64,000 nucleotides of DNA from Vombatus ursinus (GCF_900497805.2 NW_020954608.1:16602868-16666867); one strand, 5' to 3'. Positions 33,880 to 45,769 are shown, counted from the first letter of the stretch. Notes: generated from the sequence alone by a model not told the origin. Made by a program: numbers and translations.

Positions 33880-34520
33880 TCATAGGATCATTGAGTCTTA
33901 TAGTTAGAAGGAAGAACTTAGTTCAATATGTATATAAAAAGGCATCATCTCTCTAACCCCTCTCAAGGAACTGCTGAACTTGTACTTGGAAACTTGTAGC
34001 AAGGGGAAAACTCCTTATCTCTTATGCCAAAGCCCATTCCACTTCTGGAGAATTCTAATGGTTAGGGAGTTTCTCCTCATGCCAAGCCTAAACCTGTCTT
34101 TTCTGCAACATCCATCCATTATTCCCAGTTGTGGACTTTGCAAGCCAACAGAATATCAAATACTTCAAAATTACAATCACATCCCTTCTAAGTCATTTCT
34201 CCTCCTGGCTAAATGTTCCTCTTTATTTCAACCAATACTCTTCTTAAACATGGCACCAAGAACTGAATGCAATATTCATGATGAGGTCTGACCAAAACAA
34301 AATGTAGAGGTATTATTATGACTTTGTTCCTGGGCACTTTGCGTCTCAATGCAGTTGCAAATAATACTTTAACTTTCTTGGCAGGCATACCATGATACTT
34401 ACTCATACTGAGCTTACAATCCCCCCAAAACAGAGATATTTTACACATATGCTACTGTCCAAGTTAGTCCCATACTGATTCCAGGGTAGATGTCCTTTAA
34501 GAAGATCACTTTCTGATTCA
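33880..34520 (-). repeat. L3/CR1 3' region
   Basis: Long inverted match. AATTCTAATGGTTAGGGAGT, TTTCTCCTCATGCCAAGCCT, CATCCATCCATTATTCCCAG, TTCTAAGTCATTTCTCCTCC, ACTGAATGCAATATTCATGA, GGTCTGACCAAAACAAAATG, then GGCATACCATGATACTTACT. Read on the minus strand these correspond to the C-terminal part of the L3/CR1 ORF2 and its 3' region. Heavily degraded. Confidence 0.75.
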
Positions 34521-34547
34521 AACCTAAGAGTAAAGAGATCTGATTAA

Positions 34548-34578
34548 CCTTCTTACTTACTTACTTACTTCTTACTTC
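34548..34578. repeat. (CTTA)n microsatellite
   Basis: Short TTAC/CTTA run at the end of the L3 fragment. Confidence 0.85.
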
Positions 34579-35989
34579 TGAGATGATTGAAATTTTAATC
34601 TACAAAATGGAACTGAACTCACCTGCTATTTATAATTACATAAATTTTTCCTTTGCTATAGATTACTCACTTCAAAGTCTTTCAAGTAAAAAAAGAGCAA
34701 GATAGTTTGCAAAGTTAACACCAGGTTGAAATATAAATGTGTTTATAAAATCCTAATAAGAAAGATGATGGAGAATTATGATCTGCATGGTTTCATAAAG
34801 CATAGAATAACAGTGAAGAGTTAAATTAGATTTTTAAAAAGCTCGACAACATAACTAACCGAACACAGTTATCCTAAGGGCAATCAAGGACAAAAAATGA
34901 AAGGACTATAAATAGATGAAAAATAGAAAAAAAAAGAAAAAAATGAGTGAATTTTTTGCACCATCAAGGATGGCAGAACCTCCATTAAAGCCTCTATTAA
35001 ACATATACACACATAATACTGAAGCACATAGCAACCTTCCTCTCCCAAACCTCTTATCACCCCTGAGCTTAGACATAGATCTTGTTTATTTGGATTCCTA
35101 TTTGTTTCTGGCTATTTCCAGTTTTAACTTCCAATCTTTGCATTCACTGAAACTGTTACCTTGATTTATGAACTCATACTAACAACTTGATCTCATGCCT
35201 GGTTGGCTACTGATGCCTTTCAGCCTGTCCCTGCCACTTCAAGCCATTGCATTTTTCACTGTTCCTTAAAGTTTTGCCAACTTTCATGCTCCTTGCTGGC
35301 TTTGCCTCAACTCAACTTCCAGTGGAACCTTAGTTAGCAACTCTTAAAATGTGTAAGGATGACCCCTGACCAAACCAGGCTACTGTAGTTGCCTACTAGG
35401 AGTTTGAATTCCTAATATTTAGAGGTGGGAAGTGTTGACTTGTAATGAATTGCTCTAATCAAGCTTTTCAAATTAAGAATGGTCGTAGAAAGATGGCAAT
35501 AAGTAAAGTATAGTATTATCATATTTCCACATCCCCTCTTGAAATGTTGTGACACTAACTAGCCACTAGGCACCAAACTCAAACACTTTATCTAATCTTA
35601 ATTTGTGTTATACTTACTCTCACAATCTAGTGACCATTTTGACCAAGTGCAAGTCATCTTTGGATAACAATGACACTTTGATGGGTGAACTAAACATCTA
35701 TTCATTCTCTGAAAATACGTGGTCTAAACCCTTGAAACAATTTTATAAAACTACAAAAGTTGAGTAATAGTTGTGTTGATATGGCTGGCCAGCTCTCATA
35801 CCTTCAACATACATTCAGACATACCTTCAAAAAACAAGTATTTACCAGATAATTTTTCTAGTATTTATCTGATAATCAATGTTTCCACAACTACCAATAT
35901 ATAATTGCTGTAGCTTTTTAATGTTGTCCACCATTGCTGTTTAATCAGCTCCATTTCTAGAAAGCGAATGTTTTAAAAAGCATGTTGTA
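34579..35989. other. unassigned DNA
   Basis: About 1.4 kb without a recognised repeat or gene. Confidence 0.4.
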
Positions 35990-36720
35990 CCATATTGGAG
36001 AGCAATTTGGAACTATGTCCAAAGGACTATAAAAATGTATATGCCCTTTGACTCAGCAATAGCACTTCTAGGGCTTTATCCCAAAGAGATGATAAAAATG
36101 GGAAAAGGACCCAGATGTACAAAAATATTTATAGCAGCTCTTTTGTGGTGGCAAAAAATTGGAAACTGAGGGGATGCCCATCAATTAGGGAATGACTGAT
36201 CAAGTTGTGGTATATGAATATAATGGAATACTATTGTGCTATAAGAAATTATGAGCAGGTGGACTTCAGAAAAAAAAATACAAAGACTCGTATGGACTGA
36301 TGCTGAGTGAAGTGAGCAGAACCAGGAGAACATTGTACACAGTAACAGCCATTGATGACTAACTTTGATAGACTTAGCCCTTCTCATCAATGGAAGGATC
36401 TAAGACATCTCCAAAGATCTCATGATGGAAAATGCTATTCACATCCAAAGAAAGAACTATAGGGTTTGAATGCAGATTGAAGCATACTATTTGCTATTTT
36501 TTTCTTCTATTTTGTTTTGTTTTCTCTTTCTTGTGGTTCCTCCTTTTGGTTCTAATTCTTCCTTTCAACATCACTAATTTGAAAATATGTTTAATAGGAA
36601 TATATATGTATAGCTTATATCAGATTGTGCACTGTCTTGGGGAGGGAGGTGAAGAGGGAAGGGGAAAAATTTTAAAACTCAAAAGCTTATGGAAATGATT
36701 GCTGATACATCAAAATAAAC
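35990..36720 (+). mobile_element. 5'-truncated L1, ORF2 C-terminus and 3' UTR
   Basis: Starts ACCATATTGGAGAGCAATTT, equivalent to the LVQPLWKS-type segment near the ORF2 C-terminus. It continues with GGGATGCCCATCAATTAGGG (the QPKCPT segment), CTATTGTGCTATAAGAAATT (YYAAIKN), GAAGTGAGCAGAACCAGGAG, then a T-rich 3' UTR with GGGGAGGGAGGTGAAGAGGG and ends near AAAATAAAC. ORF2 frames are broken. Confidence 0.85.
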
Positions 36721-37179
36721 TAATTTAATATATATATTTCTAATACAGGATTTTCAAATATATTTTTCAAAAATTTATTCAAATTTTCAAAAATTGATTT
36801 CAATATTCAAATACTGTATAAAATCTTAAAGAAATGGGATGTGACAGCTAATCTTTTATAGGCAGAGATCACATCAGTTTGTTGGTGCTAGCCAATATTT
36901 TTATTAGCTAGATCATAGTATTCTGTACCCATTAGGACATCAATATGACTCTCAAGGACTGGGACATAGTAGAAATCTCTTAGCACCTCAGCAGAAGAAA
37001 TAGATGCATATTAGAGGTAAACTTCACCTACCTGACTATTTTGTGTATGATCAGTCCTAACTAGATTTTTTTGATCTGGACACTTTCCATTTTTTTAAAG
37101 GAACACTCTGAAATTCTTATGCTAACTTATCCTCATCTCTGTCCTTACCCTGTGATCTAGTGATGCCTGGTTTTGTACC
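36721..37179. other. unassigned DNA
   Basis: Nothing firm; ACCCTGTGATCTAGTGATGC near 37150 is faintly L2-like. Confidence 0.35.
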
Positions 37180-37530
37180 TGACAAGGTCAATGAAATATA
37201 TGTACCATATATGCATATCAAAATCTTCACAGCAATTCTATTCATAAGAGAAAAAGTTGGGAACATACAGCCAGCAATGTCGGTGATGGTTGAACAAAAT
37301 GTGAAATATTAATCTAATGAAATGCTATTACTTCATGAGGAAGGAGAAATATGAAGAATTCAAAGGAAATGTAAGAAGATTTTATATGAACTGATGATGT
37401 AAAGGAAAGAAAGCAGAACCAAAAGCATAACATATAGGACTTCAACAATGTACATAAAGATAACCCAAAATAAAACAGAATCCCAATCCAAAAGACTGGC
37501 ATTGTTCCAAACAATAGGTGTTAAGGCATA
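37180..37530 (+). mobile_element. old L1 3' fragment
   Basis: CAAAATCTTCACAGCAATTC, ACAGCCAGCAATGTCGGTGA, AATGAAATGCTATTACTTCA and GAAAGCAGAACCAAAAGCAT keep the order of the L1 ORF2 C-terminus/3' region at 36.1-36.3 kb, but with far more changes. Confidence 0.55.
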
Positions 37531-37640
37531 CCTTCATCCTTTATGTTAAGAAACATTAAAAAAAATAAGAATTGAAAGTTACCCATTGTATTTTCAAGTA
37601 AAATCACCATATTAGATAGTTTTGTTTGGCTCTTTTTTTT

Positions 37641-37777
37641 AGGCAGTTGGGGTGAAGTGACTTGCCCAGGGTCACACAGCTAGTAAGTATCAAGTGTTTG
37701 GTCTGAGTCCAAATTTGAACTTAGGTCCTCCTGACTTCAGGGCCGGTGCTCTATCCACTGTGCCACCTCGCTGCCTC
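37641..37777 (-). repeat. WSINE-type SINE with TSD
   Basis: AGGCAGTTGGGGTGAAGTGA, GGGTCACACAGCTAGTAAGT, GTTTGGTCTGAGTCC (CCAAA insertion present) and head CACTGTGCCACCTCGCTGCC. TSD TGGCTCTTTTTTTT at 37627-37640 and 37778-37791. Confidence 0.9.
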
Positions 37778-37791
37778 TGGCTCTTTTTTTT

Positions 37792-40349
37792 TCAATGTGA
37801 AGAAGTTGTTTATGAGAAATGATTAATGTATCAAAGAAAAATATATCACTTATAAAGAATATTCCGTTTGAACGAAACCAAAAAGATGTATATCCATATA
37901 GAGGATAGGTTCTACTGTCCAAACACTACAACTGCTAAAGAGTTCTTCTTACATCAACACTTCTCGGAGAAATTCTCATTAACTGTACAGGATTTAAACT
38001 TAAGCGGTCATTGCAGTGGGAAAATTAGTCACAAAGTACTGGGGATGCCTCGAGTCAACCCGATTTCATTTGTTTCCAAACTTATTTATAATTAACTCCT
38101 AATTATATACAAAAAAAAAATCCTTAAGACCTGAATTACAACTAATAAAGTAGACAGTTTCCCAAAATGTTTCCAAGTAACATAATTTGAGGTAGGCTAG
38201 AAAGTACTCCCTGCCAAAAATGACCTCATTATTTCCTGCCGTAATCCCTTAAGTTTATTTATTTGGGTCTTCTTGGTCTTCAAGCATTTTCTATGAAAAT
38301 TCAAAAACTTACAGAGAAACAGCTACATTAAGATCCTACGAGATAAAAATTTTGCATGAAATTAATATCAGAAAAGAGTAAAGACAAAGGGAATTCCTGG
38401 GAGAGTGTGCACTGGGTAAGGATAGAAAGAATGGGGGATATTCCTGAAGAGGGAAGTAGGAAGGCCTGAAAGGTGAACTTTGCTTGCTTAAAAAATTTGC
38501 TTTGAGCTGGATCTGTGTTATCCTAGCCAGACTCTAGATATCAGTGATGTACAAATTGCTGTTCTAGAGCAAAGGACAGTGCTCCATACTGAGAATTCCT
38601 CCAATGGTGAAATCACAGGTCTGTATCAAAAACATCTGAAAAAGCATTAGCTCTGTATGTATAGTATCTGAGTTCAAACTTCATCCAACACTTAATACTC
38701 ATTTGGCCTTAAGTATATCAGATAATTATATTTTTAAGCCCAAGACCCTGTGAGCCAAATGGTTTATCAGGAAGTGTTATTTATCTATGCAATGTTAACT
38801 TCTATTAAAAGTTGAATATATTGGAAAGGGCAGGAAAGAACTGGAAAAGATGATATCTATCATATTTATGGTAGTTTTAATTGATAGTTTTAATCATTGT
38901 TAGTATGATAGCCACTTTTAAAAGTACACATTTTCTTTTAGTTTCTATGGATTTGGATGGAACCTTGTCAGCAAAGACAGGCACTATGCAAAAATTTTCC
39001 GGCTGCCTTTTCCAATGTATATTATTCCAGGTTGGCATTCAAAATAGCTTCTTTCTCTTTAATTTCTCCCAACTGAGAGATGTAGAGAAAGCTAACCAAC
39101 TTGACAGCAAATTGGTACTTAACTCTTAAAAATAATTTTACTCTTCACAATTGGCCCACTCCAACTCAGATTCATAGGAATAAAAAGTTAGTTCTTCTCT
39201 AACTTAAGGATTTTTATTTTTAGCGCAGGAGCATCAGAGTTAAGGTCAATAGAGGCAGTATTGTGGTCAACTTCCTCAGACCTATCAATATGTTACAACT
39301 TTCATTTCAGCAGATTATCTCATTCTGTTTCTGACTTTTTTATAGAATGCCCAAGACCAGAATAGTTCTTCTTGCAAACACATTTTCAAAAGGAAAAACA
39401 AAATCTTCCAAGGACTAACTGATTGCATAGGCTGTCAATACCAAATATGCTAGATGGCCATGGAAATCCCTTCCAGATTTATATACAATACTATGAACTT
39501 CATGCCACTGGAACAGAGTTAAATGGTGGTAGTGGAAGGGGTCTGTGATCTCTTTAGGTTATCTTAGCTCCTATACCCCACATGAAATAATTCTTCATTT
39601 TAAAAATCACTTCAGTATACCTCACACTGTCCTCACGGTACTCTATCCTCCTCACCATCCTAAGACAAATGAACTAATGGAAAAAAGAAAGGAGAAAAAG
39701 TAAATTTCAATAACATTTTATTGGAAGCTTAATGCCCAGCTGGGAACAGAATTTACAATACAAGAAGGGAGAAGGTAAATATACCAGAGTGAGGAAATGT
39801 GAGCAATTCCTTCTGCTTTTTCAGAGTAACTTAATTGAGGTCCCACCAAGATAGAAACAATCATTTAGCAATCCACATTTTGAAAGCATTTAATGGAGCA
39901 ACTCAATTTCTAGTGGAACTAACTTTTTTAAAAATAAAAGTGCAATAACTAAGAATTATTATAACTGGATCACTAAAAAATTCTGATATTGGTTTTTATT
40001 TCTCACATTTAGATGAAATGTAGGAAAATCAAAAAGGCAGGGCAAAAGGCAGGCCTCTGAAAGAGGCAGAAATGCTAACAATTGCATGTCACAACCTACC
40101 GGAAGCAGAACCTCTGCTCAAAACAATGCCAAGTTTCAGAGAAAATAGCACAAACTTATAAGATTGTTATTATTTTAAAGTTATACAGATGGACATACAT
40201 TTGGTATTATTTTGAGTGTTATAAAACTGAAATATATTGACTGACATCACACTTATGAGAAGCTAATCTGATGAATGGCTTTGTTGATAGACAATCAATG
40301 TATACCTGATTATCAGTTACTAATTTCTTATCAATTATCAATTACTTAT
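37792..40349. other. unassigned DNA, mostly unique-looking
   Basis: About 2.5 kb. Only weak SINE-like pieces (CTCCAATGGTGAAATCACAG at about 38599; ATCTGAGTTCAAACTTCATC at about 38667) are visible. The ORF at 38881-39129 includes a DLDGTLSAKTG stretch with no family match that I know. No splice or start evidence. Confidence 0.4.
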
Positions 40350-40440
40350 TCATTTATTCACTCATTCATTCAACAAATATCTAATGAGGGTTTACCTACT
40401 ACATACAAGACATGGTAAAACTTGCACTGTTGTGACTTTA
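40350..40440 (-). repeat. L2 3' end fragment
   Basis: TTCATTCAACAAATATCTAA then GGTTTACCTACTACATACAA: inverted L2 tail, short. Confidence 0.5.
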
Positions 40441-40504
40441 ATGATGAACGATACTATTCCAAAGAAAAGTAATTTAAATGACTGTGGCTTTTTTGATTAT
40501 ATAT

Positions 40505-41870
40505 TCAATTCAACAAATTTTTATTAAGCACTATCTGTGCAGGTTGCAAGGCCAGAAGCTGTGGATATAATGATAAAATTTTTTTTTTTTTGGCAATTGG
40601 GGTTAAGTGACTTGCCCAGGGTCACACAGCTAGTAAGTGTCAAGTGTTTGGTCTGAGGCTGGATTTGAACTCAGGTCCTCCTGACTTCAGGGCTGGTGCT
40701 CTATCCACTGTGCCACCTACCTGCCCCTATAATGATAAAAATTAAATAGTCTCTATGGTTAAAGAGTTATATTGTACCATTTCAATGGTCCATTTTAATC
40801 TCTAAACATAAATGAATAAAAGGTAATTTGAGCAAGCAAGGAACAATAATAAATGGGGAAGTTTCATGAAGTATGGGACACTTCAGCCAAGCATTTAAGG
40901 AAGATAAGATTATAAGGCAGGGATGAGGAGGAAAGTACACTACAGGAAATGTGGTATTGTTTACATAAATACAGAGAGGTAGGAAATAGAATGTTGAGCA
41001 TGAGAAATACCTTGTGGATGACTTTTATTTTTTAAGTAGAGTTTATGAAGGCAAATAATGTTAAATAAACCTGGAAAGATAGGTTGATACCAAGTTATGA
41101 AAGACTCTAAATGCCAGGCTGATGGAGCCTGTGGTTTATCCTAGAGTCAGTAGGAAGTCACTGAAGGATTTTTGACATTTTTGAAGTGGTCAGAACTGTG
41201 CTTCAGGAAATTTGGCAAATACACTGTGGAATGATTTAAAAGGAAAAACGGAAATTGCCTAGAAGTGGAGAGGCCAAATTAGAGGCAATATCAGAAGACC
41301 AGCCAAAAATGATGAGGAATTGAACCAAGGTAGTGCAAGGGGAAAAAGTGGGACAGTTGGGACATATACTATCAAGGCAAAATCAAAAGGATTTGTTACC
41401 TGATATCCCATAAGTAGGAAAAGAAAGGAACACATCAAGTACGGCTCTGAAGTTATGAATATGAGTGGCTAGAAGGATAGCTATGCCATTACAGAATGTT
41501 TGTAAGTGGTACTGGTTTACAGAAGAAGATAAGTGTCTTCTTAGACATATTGAGTATGGTCTTCAGGTAGACATTTTTAACAAGATGATGTAAGACTAGA
41601 AATAATTTATGTTGTATATATGTGGATTTGGGGTGTCATGTGCCTAAAGATGGTCAATGAATCAATGATAGTATACAAATTCATTAAAAGAGAACATGTC
41701 AAATTTGAGAAGAGAAGACACTCTCAAAATATCTTGGAAAAGACTTGGTCAATAGGGTCAACAGCTATAAAGCAATCAAAATATGAGGAAGGAGAAAAGG
41801 CTGTCAGATTTAGGAGTTGAAACTTAACTGTGAGCGTATTTTCTGTGATAGAGTGATATGAGAAGTTGAC
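40505..41870 (-). repeat. long L2 fragment (ORF2 C-terminus and 3' UTR), carrying a SINE
   Basis: It begins with the inverted L2 tail (CAACAAATTTTTATTAAGCA). After the SINE it continues AAATGCCAGGCTGATGGAGC, CAGTAGGAAGTCACTGAAGG, AGAACTGTGCTTCAGGAAAT, AATGATGAGGAATTGAACCA and TATTGAGTATGGTCTTCAGG. On the minus strand these follow the L2 order from the region after the RT box to the terminus. The ORF at 41620-41820 is the wrong strand. Confidence 0.65.
40579..40727 (-). repeat. WSINE-type SINE with perfect TSD, inside L2
   Basis: Poly-T tail, GCAATTGGGGTTAAGTGACT, GTGTTTGGTCTGAGGCTGG (CCAAA insertion present) and head CTGTGCCACCTACCTGCCCC. The 13-bp TSD TATAATGATAAAA lies at 40566-40578 and 40728-40740. 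Confidence 0.95.
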
Positions 41871-41894
41871 TTTCCAGTGTTCTTACCTTTTGAT

Positions 41895-42238
41895 CTGTTC
41901 TACATACCCTAGAATTCAGCAATCCTCGCCTCCTCACTATTCCTTATACATTACACTATCCCTCCCAATTCTGTGTTTTTTCATTGTTTGATCTCATGTC
42001 TAGAATGTTATCCATTATTTTCACCACCTGGTCTCCCTGGCTTCTTTCAAGACTCAGACAAAAAAAAAATACAGCTCAAATTCCACCTTCTTTCCAGGTC
42101 CTCCCCAACCTCACCTCCAATCACCTCCCACCCCTCAGAGCTAATGTCTTTGTTCTGAGAATATCTCCCATTTACATTGTATGTACCTTGTATGTATATC
42201 CTTGAGAGAAGAAATGTTGTATTTGCCTTTCTTTGTAT
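41895..42238 (+). repeat. L2 3' UTR fragment, opposite orientation
   Basis: ACTATTCCTTATACATTACA, CACCTGGTCTCCCTGGCTTC, TTTCAAGACTCAGACAAAAA, TCCTCCCCAACCTCACCTCC and CCCATTTACATTGTATGTAC follow the L2 3' UTR order in plus orientation, head to head with the preceding minus-strand L2. Confidence 0.6.
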
Positions 42239-42244
42239 GAATGA

Positions 42245-42900
42245 GTAATACATTTATTAAGCATTTACTATGTATGAACACTGTGCTAAGCATTAGGGAC
42301 ACAAAAACAGAAGCAAGACAGTCTTTGCTCTCAGGAAGCTCACATTCCACTGGAAGAGACAGCATATAAGGAAGGTTTCAGCTAAAGCAGATGAAAAATT
42401 CTCATGGTCCTTAGGGTACAGTGGAAAAGCAGATAACAATTCCTCTTTCATTCCATTCCTATTGATAAATCATGTTTCTCATGTTGAATCATTTGAAAAT
42501 GCCAAAGACTTTTGTGACAAAAACTTTCTTTCTGGGCCTTCAGTACCTGTATCTGCAGCACCTATAGGAGCAGATGCCAGACCACAACTCCATAGGGATG
42601 GCATCCCATGATGATGCCTGTGGGCACTGGGTTGGAAATACAGCCCAAGGCTCTTATGTTCAGGGTTCTTGGATGTCTCCAGGGGAGTCTGATGGGACAT
42701 GATGGCCAAAATGGTAGTGGTGGTTTTATTTACCTGGTACATGCTGCTTCCTGCCTCTCCCCTAGATTCCCCACTACTTCAGCTAGGCTGGCTTGCCTGC
42801 CCTGTGAATGGCAGTTTGTTGGCAACTGGTAAGAATGATAACCTCTTTTCCACAGGAGTTGCTTCTGAGGATGATGACTAAGAACGCTGGTCTAAAAGCA
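42245..42900 (+). repeat. unclassified interspersed repeat, copy A
   Basis: It opens with an inverted-L2-like end (CATTTATTAAGCATTTACTA, TTGCTCTCAGGAAGCTCACA), then enters sequence I cannot place: TCCTTAGGGTACAGTGGAAA, AATGCCAAAGACTTTTGTGA, AACTTTCTTTCTGGGCCTTC and GATGCCAGACCACAACTCCA. The same order occurs at 54455-54930. Overlapping ORFs on both strands look incidental. The strand is assigned by convention only. Confidence 0.55.
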
Positions 42901-42965
42901 GGAACAGTGGACTGGGGATGCCACACATCCTAGGTCTTTTTTGCTTATTTGCCTGTGGTAGCATT

Positions 42966-43093
42966 TGATCAATTAAACAGTCACTCAGCAAGCATTTATT
43001 AAACATGTGCTATATTGTATGCACTGTGGAGCATGAAGAAAGGCAAACAAGCAGACTGCTCTCAGGGAGTTCATAGTCTAAAGTGGGAGACAG
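42966..43093 (-). repeat. L2 3' end fragment
   Basis: CAGTCACTCAGCAAGCATTT, ATTAAACATGTGCTATATTG and CTGCTCTCAGGGAGTTCATA: inverted L2 tail. Confidence 0.65.
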
Positions 43094-43669
43094 TTTTTGT
43101 GTTTTTTTTTTTAAGTTGTTAGTTGTTGCCTGTAGTGATAAGGAAAATGGGTCTTTTTCCACAATGATTTCCAATCTCAATGATTAGTTTTGGGTTTGGG
43201 CTGGAAGCAGGTCTGACGGTTTGGGGAACACTGCTATTCCTAAGGAACCTAGGCTCAAAGTCCTGGGTTTTTTTAATCTCCAAGACTTAGCAGAGTGTTA
43301 GCCACTCTGGTTAATTAATACTTGTTGACCAAATAAAGAAGTAAAGGCCACAAGTGTAGGTGACTTCCCAGAAGTTTGGCTTTGAGAGAGAGGAAAGATT
43401 CAGAACAACAGCTTAAGGAGATAGAGTCTCTTCACTGACAGAATTCCCTATCCATTTCTCTTTGGGAGCTGAGAGATTCAAGCAGCCTCATATTTGAAAA
43501 AATTTCCCAGACTGGGAGGACTTGCCAGGACTAGCACAAAATTGGGACAACCTTGGAGGACCTAGTATCACTCTTAAACCATGAAGAAGCATGCAGGACC
43601 TTAGTGGAGGCATTTCATTATACTTTAATACCAAAAACATTTCTTTAATTAGAGTGGAAAGAGTGAGTC
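43094..43669. other. unassigned DNA
   Basis: No recognised feature. Confidence 0.4.
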
Positions 43670-43788
43670 CAGAGCTGGGGAACCTGAGGCCTTGATGCCA
43701 CATTTGGCCCTCTAGGTCCTCAAATGTGGTCCTTTGGCCGAATCAGTTTGGCACAATGTGGCCTCAAGGCCACAGGTTCCCCATCCCT
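43670..43788 (-). mobile_element. hAT-like MITE with terminal inverted repeats
   Basis: The left end GCTGGGGAACCTGAGGCCTT and the right end AAGGCCACAGGTTCCCCATC are inverted repeats (18 of 20 bases pair). The interior is near-palindromic: CACATTTGGCCCTCTAGGTC versus TGTGGCCTCAAGG. At 119 bp with GGGGAACCTG-type ends it fits a non-autonomous hAT element. No transposase and no clear 8-bp TSD. The strand is arbitrary. Confidence 0.7.
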
Positions 43789-44289
43789 ATTATAATTAGT
43801 GAAGAAAGATGTGATTTCTCTAAGGAGTTGTAGAATGAAGGAAAGATCTCATAATCTGTACAGACTAGCCAAGGAATCAAGTTTTTCAATTATTTTGTGT
43901 GCAATGGGCATGCATCCATTAATGCTGCAGGTATGACAAAGACTTAATACTTGGCATCAAACTGCCTTGTACATAGCCTTCATAAATCCATGGATGGCAG
44001 TCATTCAAATATGTAAACAACATTTCAGGAAGACACTAGAGTTCACATAATTCAGTGAAAATAATTTAATTTGTTTCTCTGTTTTTAAAGTTTTCTGACT
44101 CAGGATTTTACTATTTTTAAAAATTTTTAATGAGCCATTATCTTATTATTTATTGTAAGTTATGATAAAAGAAATGACATTAATTCTGTAAGGAAACATT
44201 TACCCAACTTCCCCCAGTCCCTTCAATCCTTAACCCCTCTGTCTGGTATAGACACACTGTCACACACATAGGTAAGTAAGCCAAAGATC
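43789..44289. other. unassigned DNA
   Basis: No recognised feature. Confidence 0.4.
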
Positions 44290-44350
44290 ACAGATCATAA
44301 AATCCTAAGAGCTGGAAGGCATTTCAGAAGCTGATGTCTCATTTTAGAGA
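44290..44350 (-). repeat. MIR3/L3 tail remnant
   Basis: ATCATAAAATCCTAAGAGCT, GGAAGGCATTTCAGAAGCTG and ATGTCTCATTTTAGAGATC. Confidence 0.45.
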
Positions 44351-44639
44351 TCATAAAAAGAAAAACAAAGACAAATTTGAAACCCAGATTTTTGCAATTA
44401 TTAGTAGTACAAGAATACAACCTCAATTACAAATAAATTATTTATTTACAATTGCTACAGTTATGAATCAGCTGTTATTCATTTTTTTAAAGTTGGAGCC
44501 ATTATTACATAAGTCCCTGAAAACCTACAGATTCCAAAGTTTAACTAGATTTTAAAAATACTATTGATTGGTAATTATATATTTCACCTCAGTGCATCCT
44601 TTATATCTATTCTATGAATTAGGTGATAAATTCAAGTTT

Positions 44640-45330
44640 GAGTTTATCTTCTTTTTTAGGCAGTTTGTTGAATTCTGAATTTTGGCCAATAGGTGGCACT
44701 AGAAATTCCTGTATTTTCTCTATTAAAATGGTACGTTTCAAATGTACACGTTTCCAGAGTATATTTTATAGATATCCCCAATAAGACACCATTACAAGCT
44801 TCAGCTTGTGAAATTTATTTTTAATTTATCTGCATGTGTTTCATTTAAGAGCCCTTTAATTACTAGAGTGCTCAGGATAATACATTCTGAAATTGTGGAT
44901 TGATTTAATGCCACACTAAAGATTTTCTGCTTTAATCCTTAATTAGTTCACTGAACTTGCATCCCTTTAACATCAGTGACTAGGATTTTATTAGTGAAAA
45001 TACTGTTTTCAAAGATGAAACAACACAATTCACTGAATCCTATATAACAATTACCAAGTTAAATATATGATTTGTGAAAGCTAATTTTAATGTTAAATTA
45101 AAATGCACTTTATATTCATGAATGGTTTTCAGATTCTCTATGAGTTGAAGGGCTGTATTAATTTAATCCCACAGTGGCTTATTACAGTAAAGTAAAGAAT
45201 TTTAAATGAGATTAAAATTTTGGTCAATTAAGAGTTAATTCATGAAGTTATTGGCAGTCTTCTTGTTGTAGATTTCCTTTGCTGATGTATTAAAGACCTA
45301 AATGTGAATTAAACAACTTTTATATGTATA
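44640..45330. other. repeat-free, TAATTA-rich block (candidate conserved non-coding element)
   Basis: About 690 bp with no transposon signature. Many homeodomain-type cores occur (TTAATTA, TTAATTT, TAATTAG and their complements) in undamaged-looking unique sequence, with a CTCF-like match at its left edge. Conservation is inferred from texture only. Confidence 0.3.
44684..44700 (+). promoter_or_regulatory. CTCF-like motif
   Basis: GGCCAATAGGTGGCACT matches the CTCF core CCASYAGRKGGCRS at all but one position (A for S at the fourth core base). It lies outside recognised repeats. Binding is inference. Confidence 0.3.
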
Positions 45331-45594
45331 TATAATGTATTAATCAATAATTATTAATATAATGCAATTAATAATTAGTTAATGCATATCAATAGCATGC
45401 TAATTAAGTAATAATATATCATATATATGGAGACAGTGCATATATATATTCATAAATATATATAGATGTATTTGGTAAAGCCTTATAAGAAAGATCTATT
45501 TCCTTTCCCTTCACATTTGAAAATAGAAAACACAGTAATAACATTCCTTTACAAAGCTAAATTAATACCCAGTTAGCTCTATTTCTTTAAATAG
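45331..45594. other. AT-rich DNA with TATA-type simple repeats
   Basis: Alternating TATATA/TAATTA-rich sequence at about 45320-45470; otherwise nothing recognised. Confidence 0.5.
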
Positions 45595-45655
45595 TTTTGA
45601 ACACAGTGTCTGGTACCTAGTAGGCACTTAATAAACACTTATTGACTCACTAAGT
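45595..45655 (+). repeat. L2 3' end fragment
   Basis: ACACAGTGTCTGGTACCTAG, TAGGCACTTAATAAACACTT, ATTGACTCAC. Confidence 0.7.
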
Positions 45656-45769
45656 AGTCATAAGATTGGGATAGTAAAAATGCTATTTCTAGAACTTTCC
45701 CAATTGACCAAGCACTCAATGAGGCCTAGCCCTAACCTGAGAAAGGGGCCTAGTCTCAATTTGTTAGGC

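Noticed and set aside
37868-38095. 75-codon ORF with a possible zinc-finger-like end
   Set aside because: Contains NETKKMYIHIEDRFYCP and SGHCSGKISH, but no C2H2 spacing or repeated fingers, so there is no support for a real domain.
38881-39129. DLDGTLSAKTG stretch resembling a HAD-phosphatase motif I (DxDGT)
   Set aside because: The rest of the ORF shows no other HAD motif, the local sequence is AT-rich and unspliced, and a five-residue match is expected by chance.
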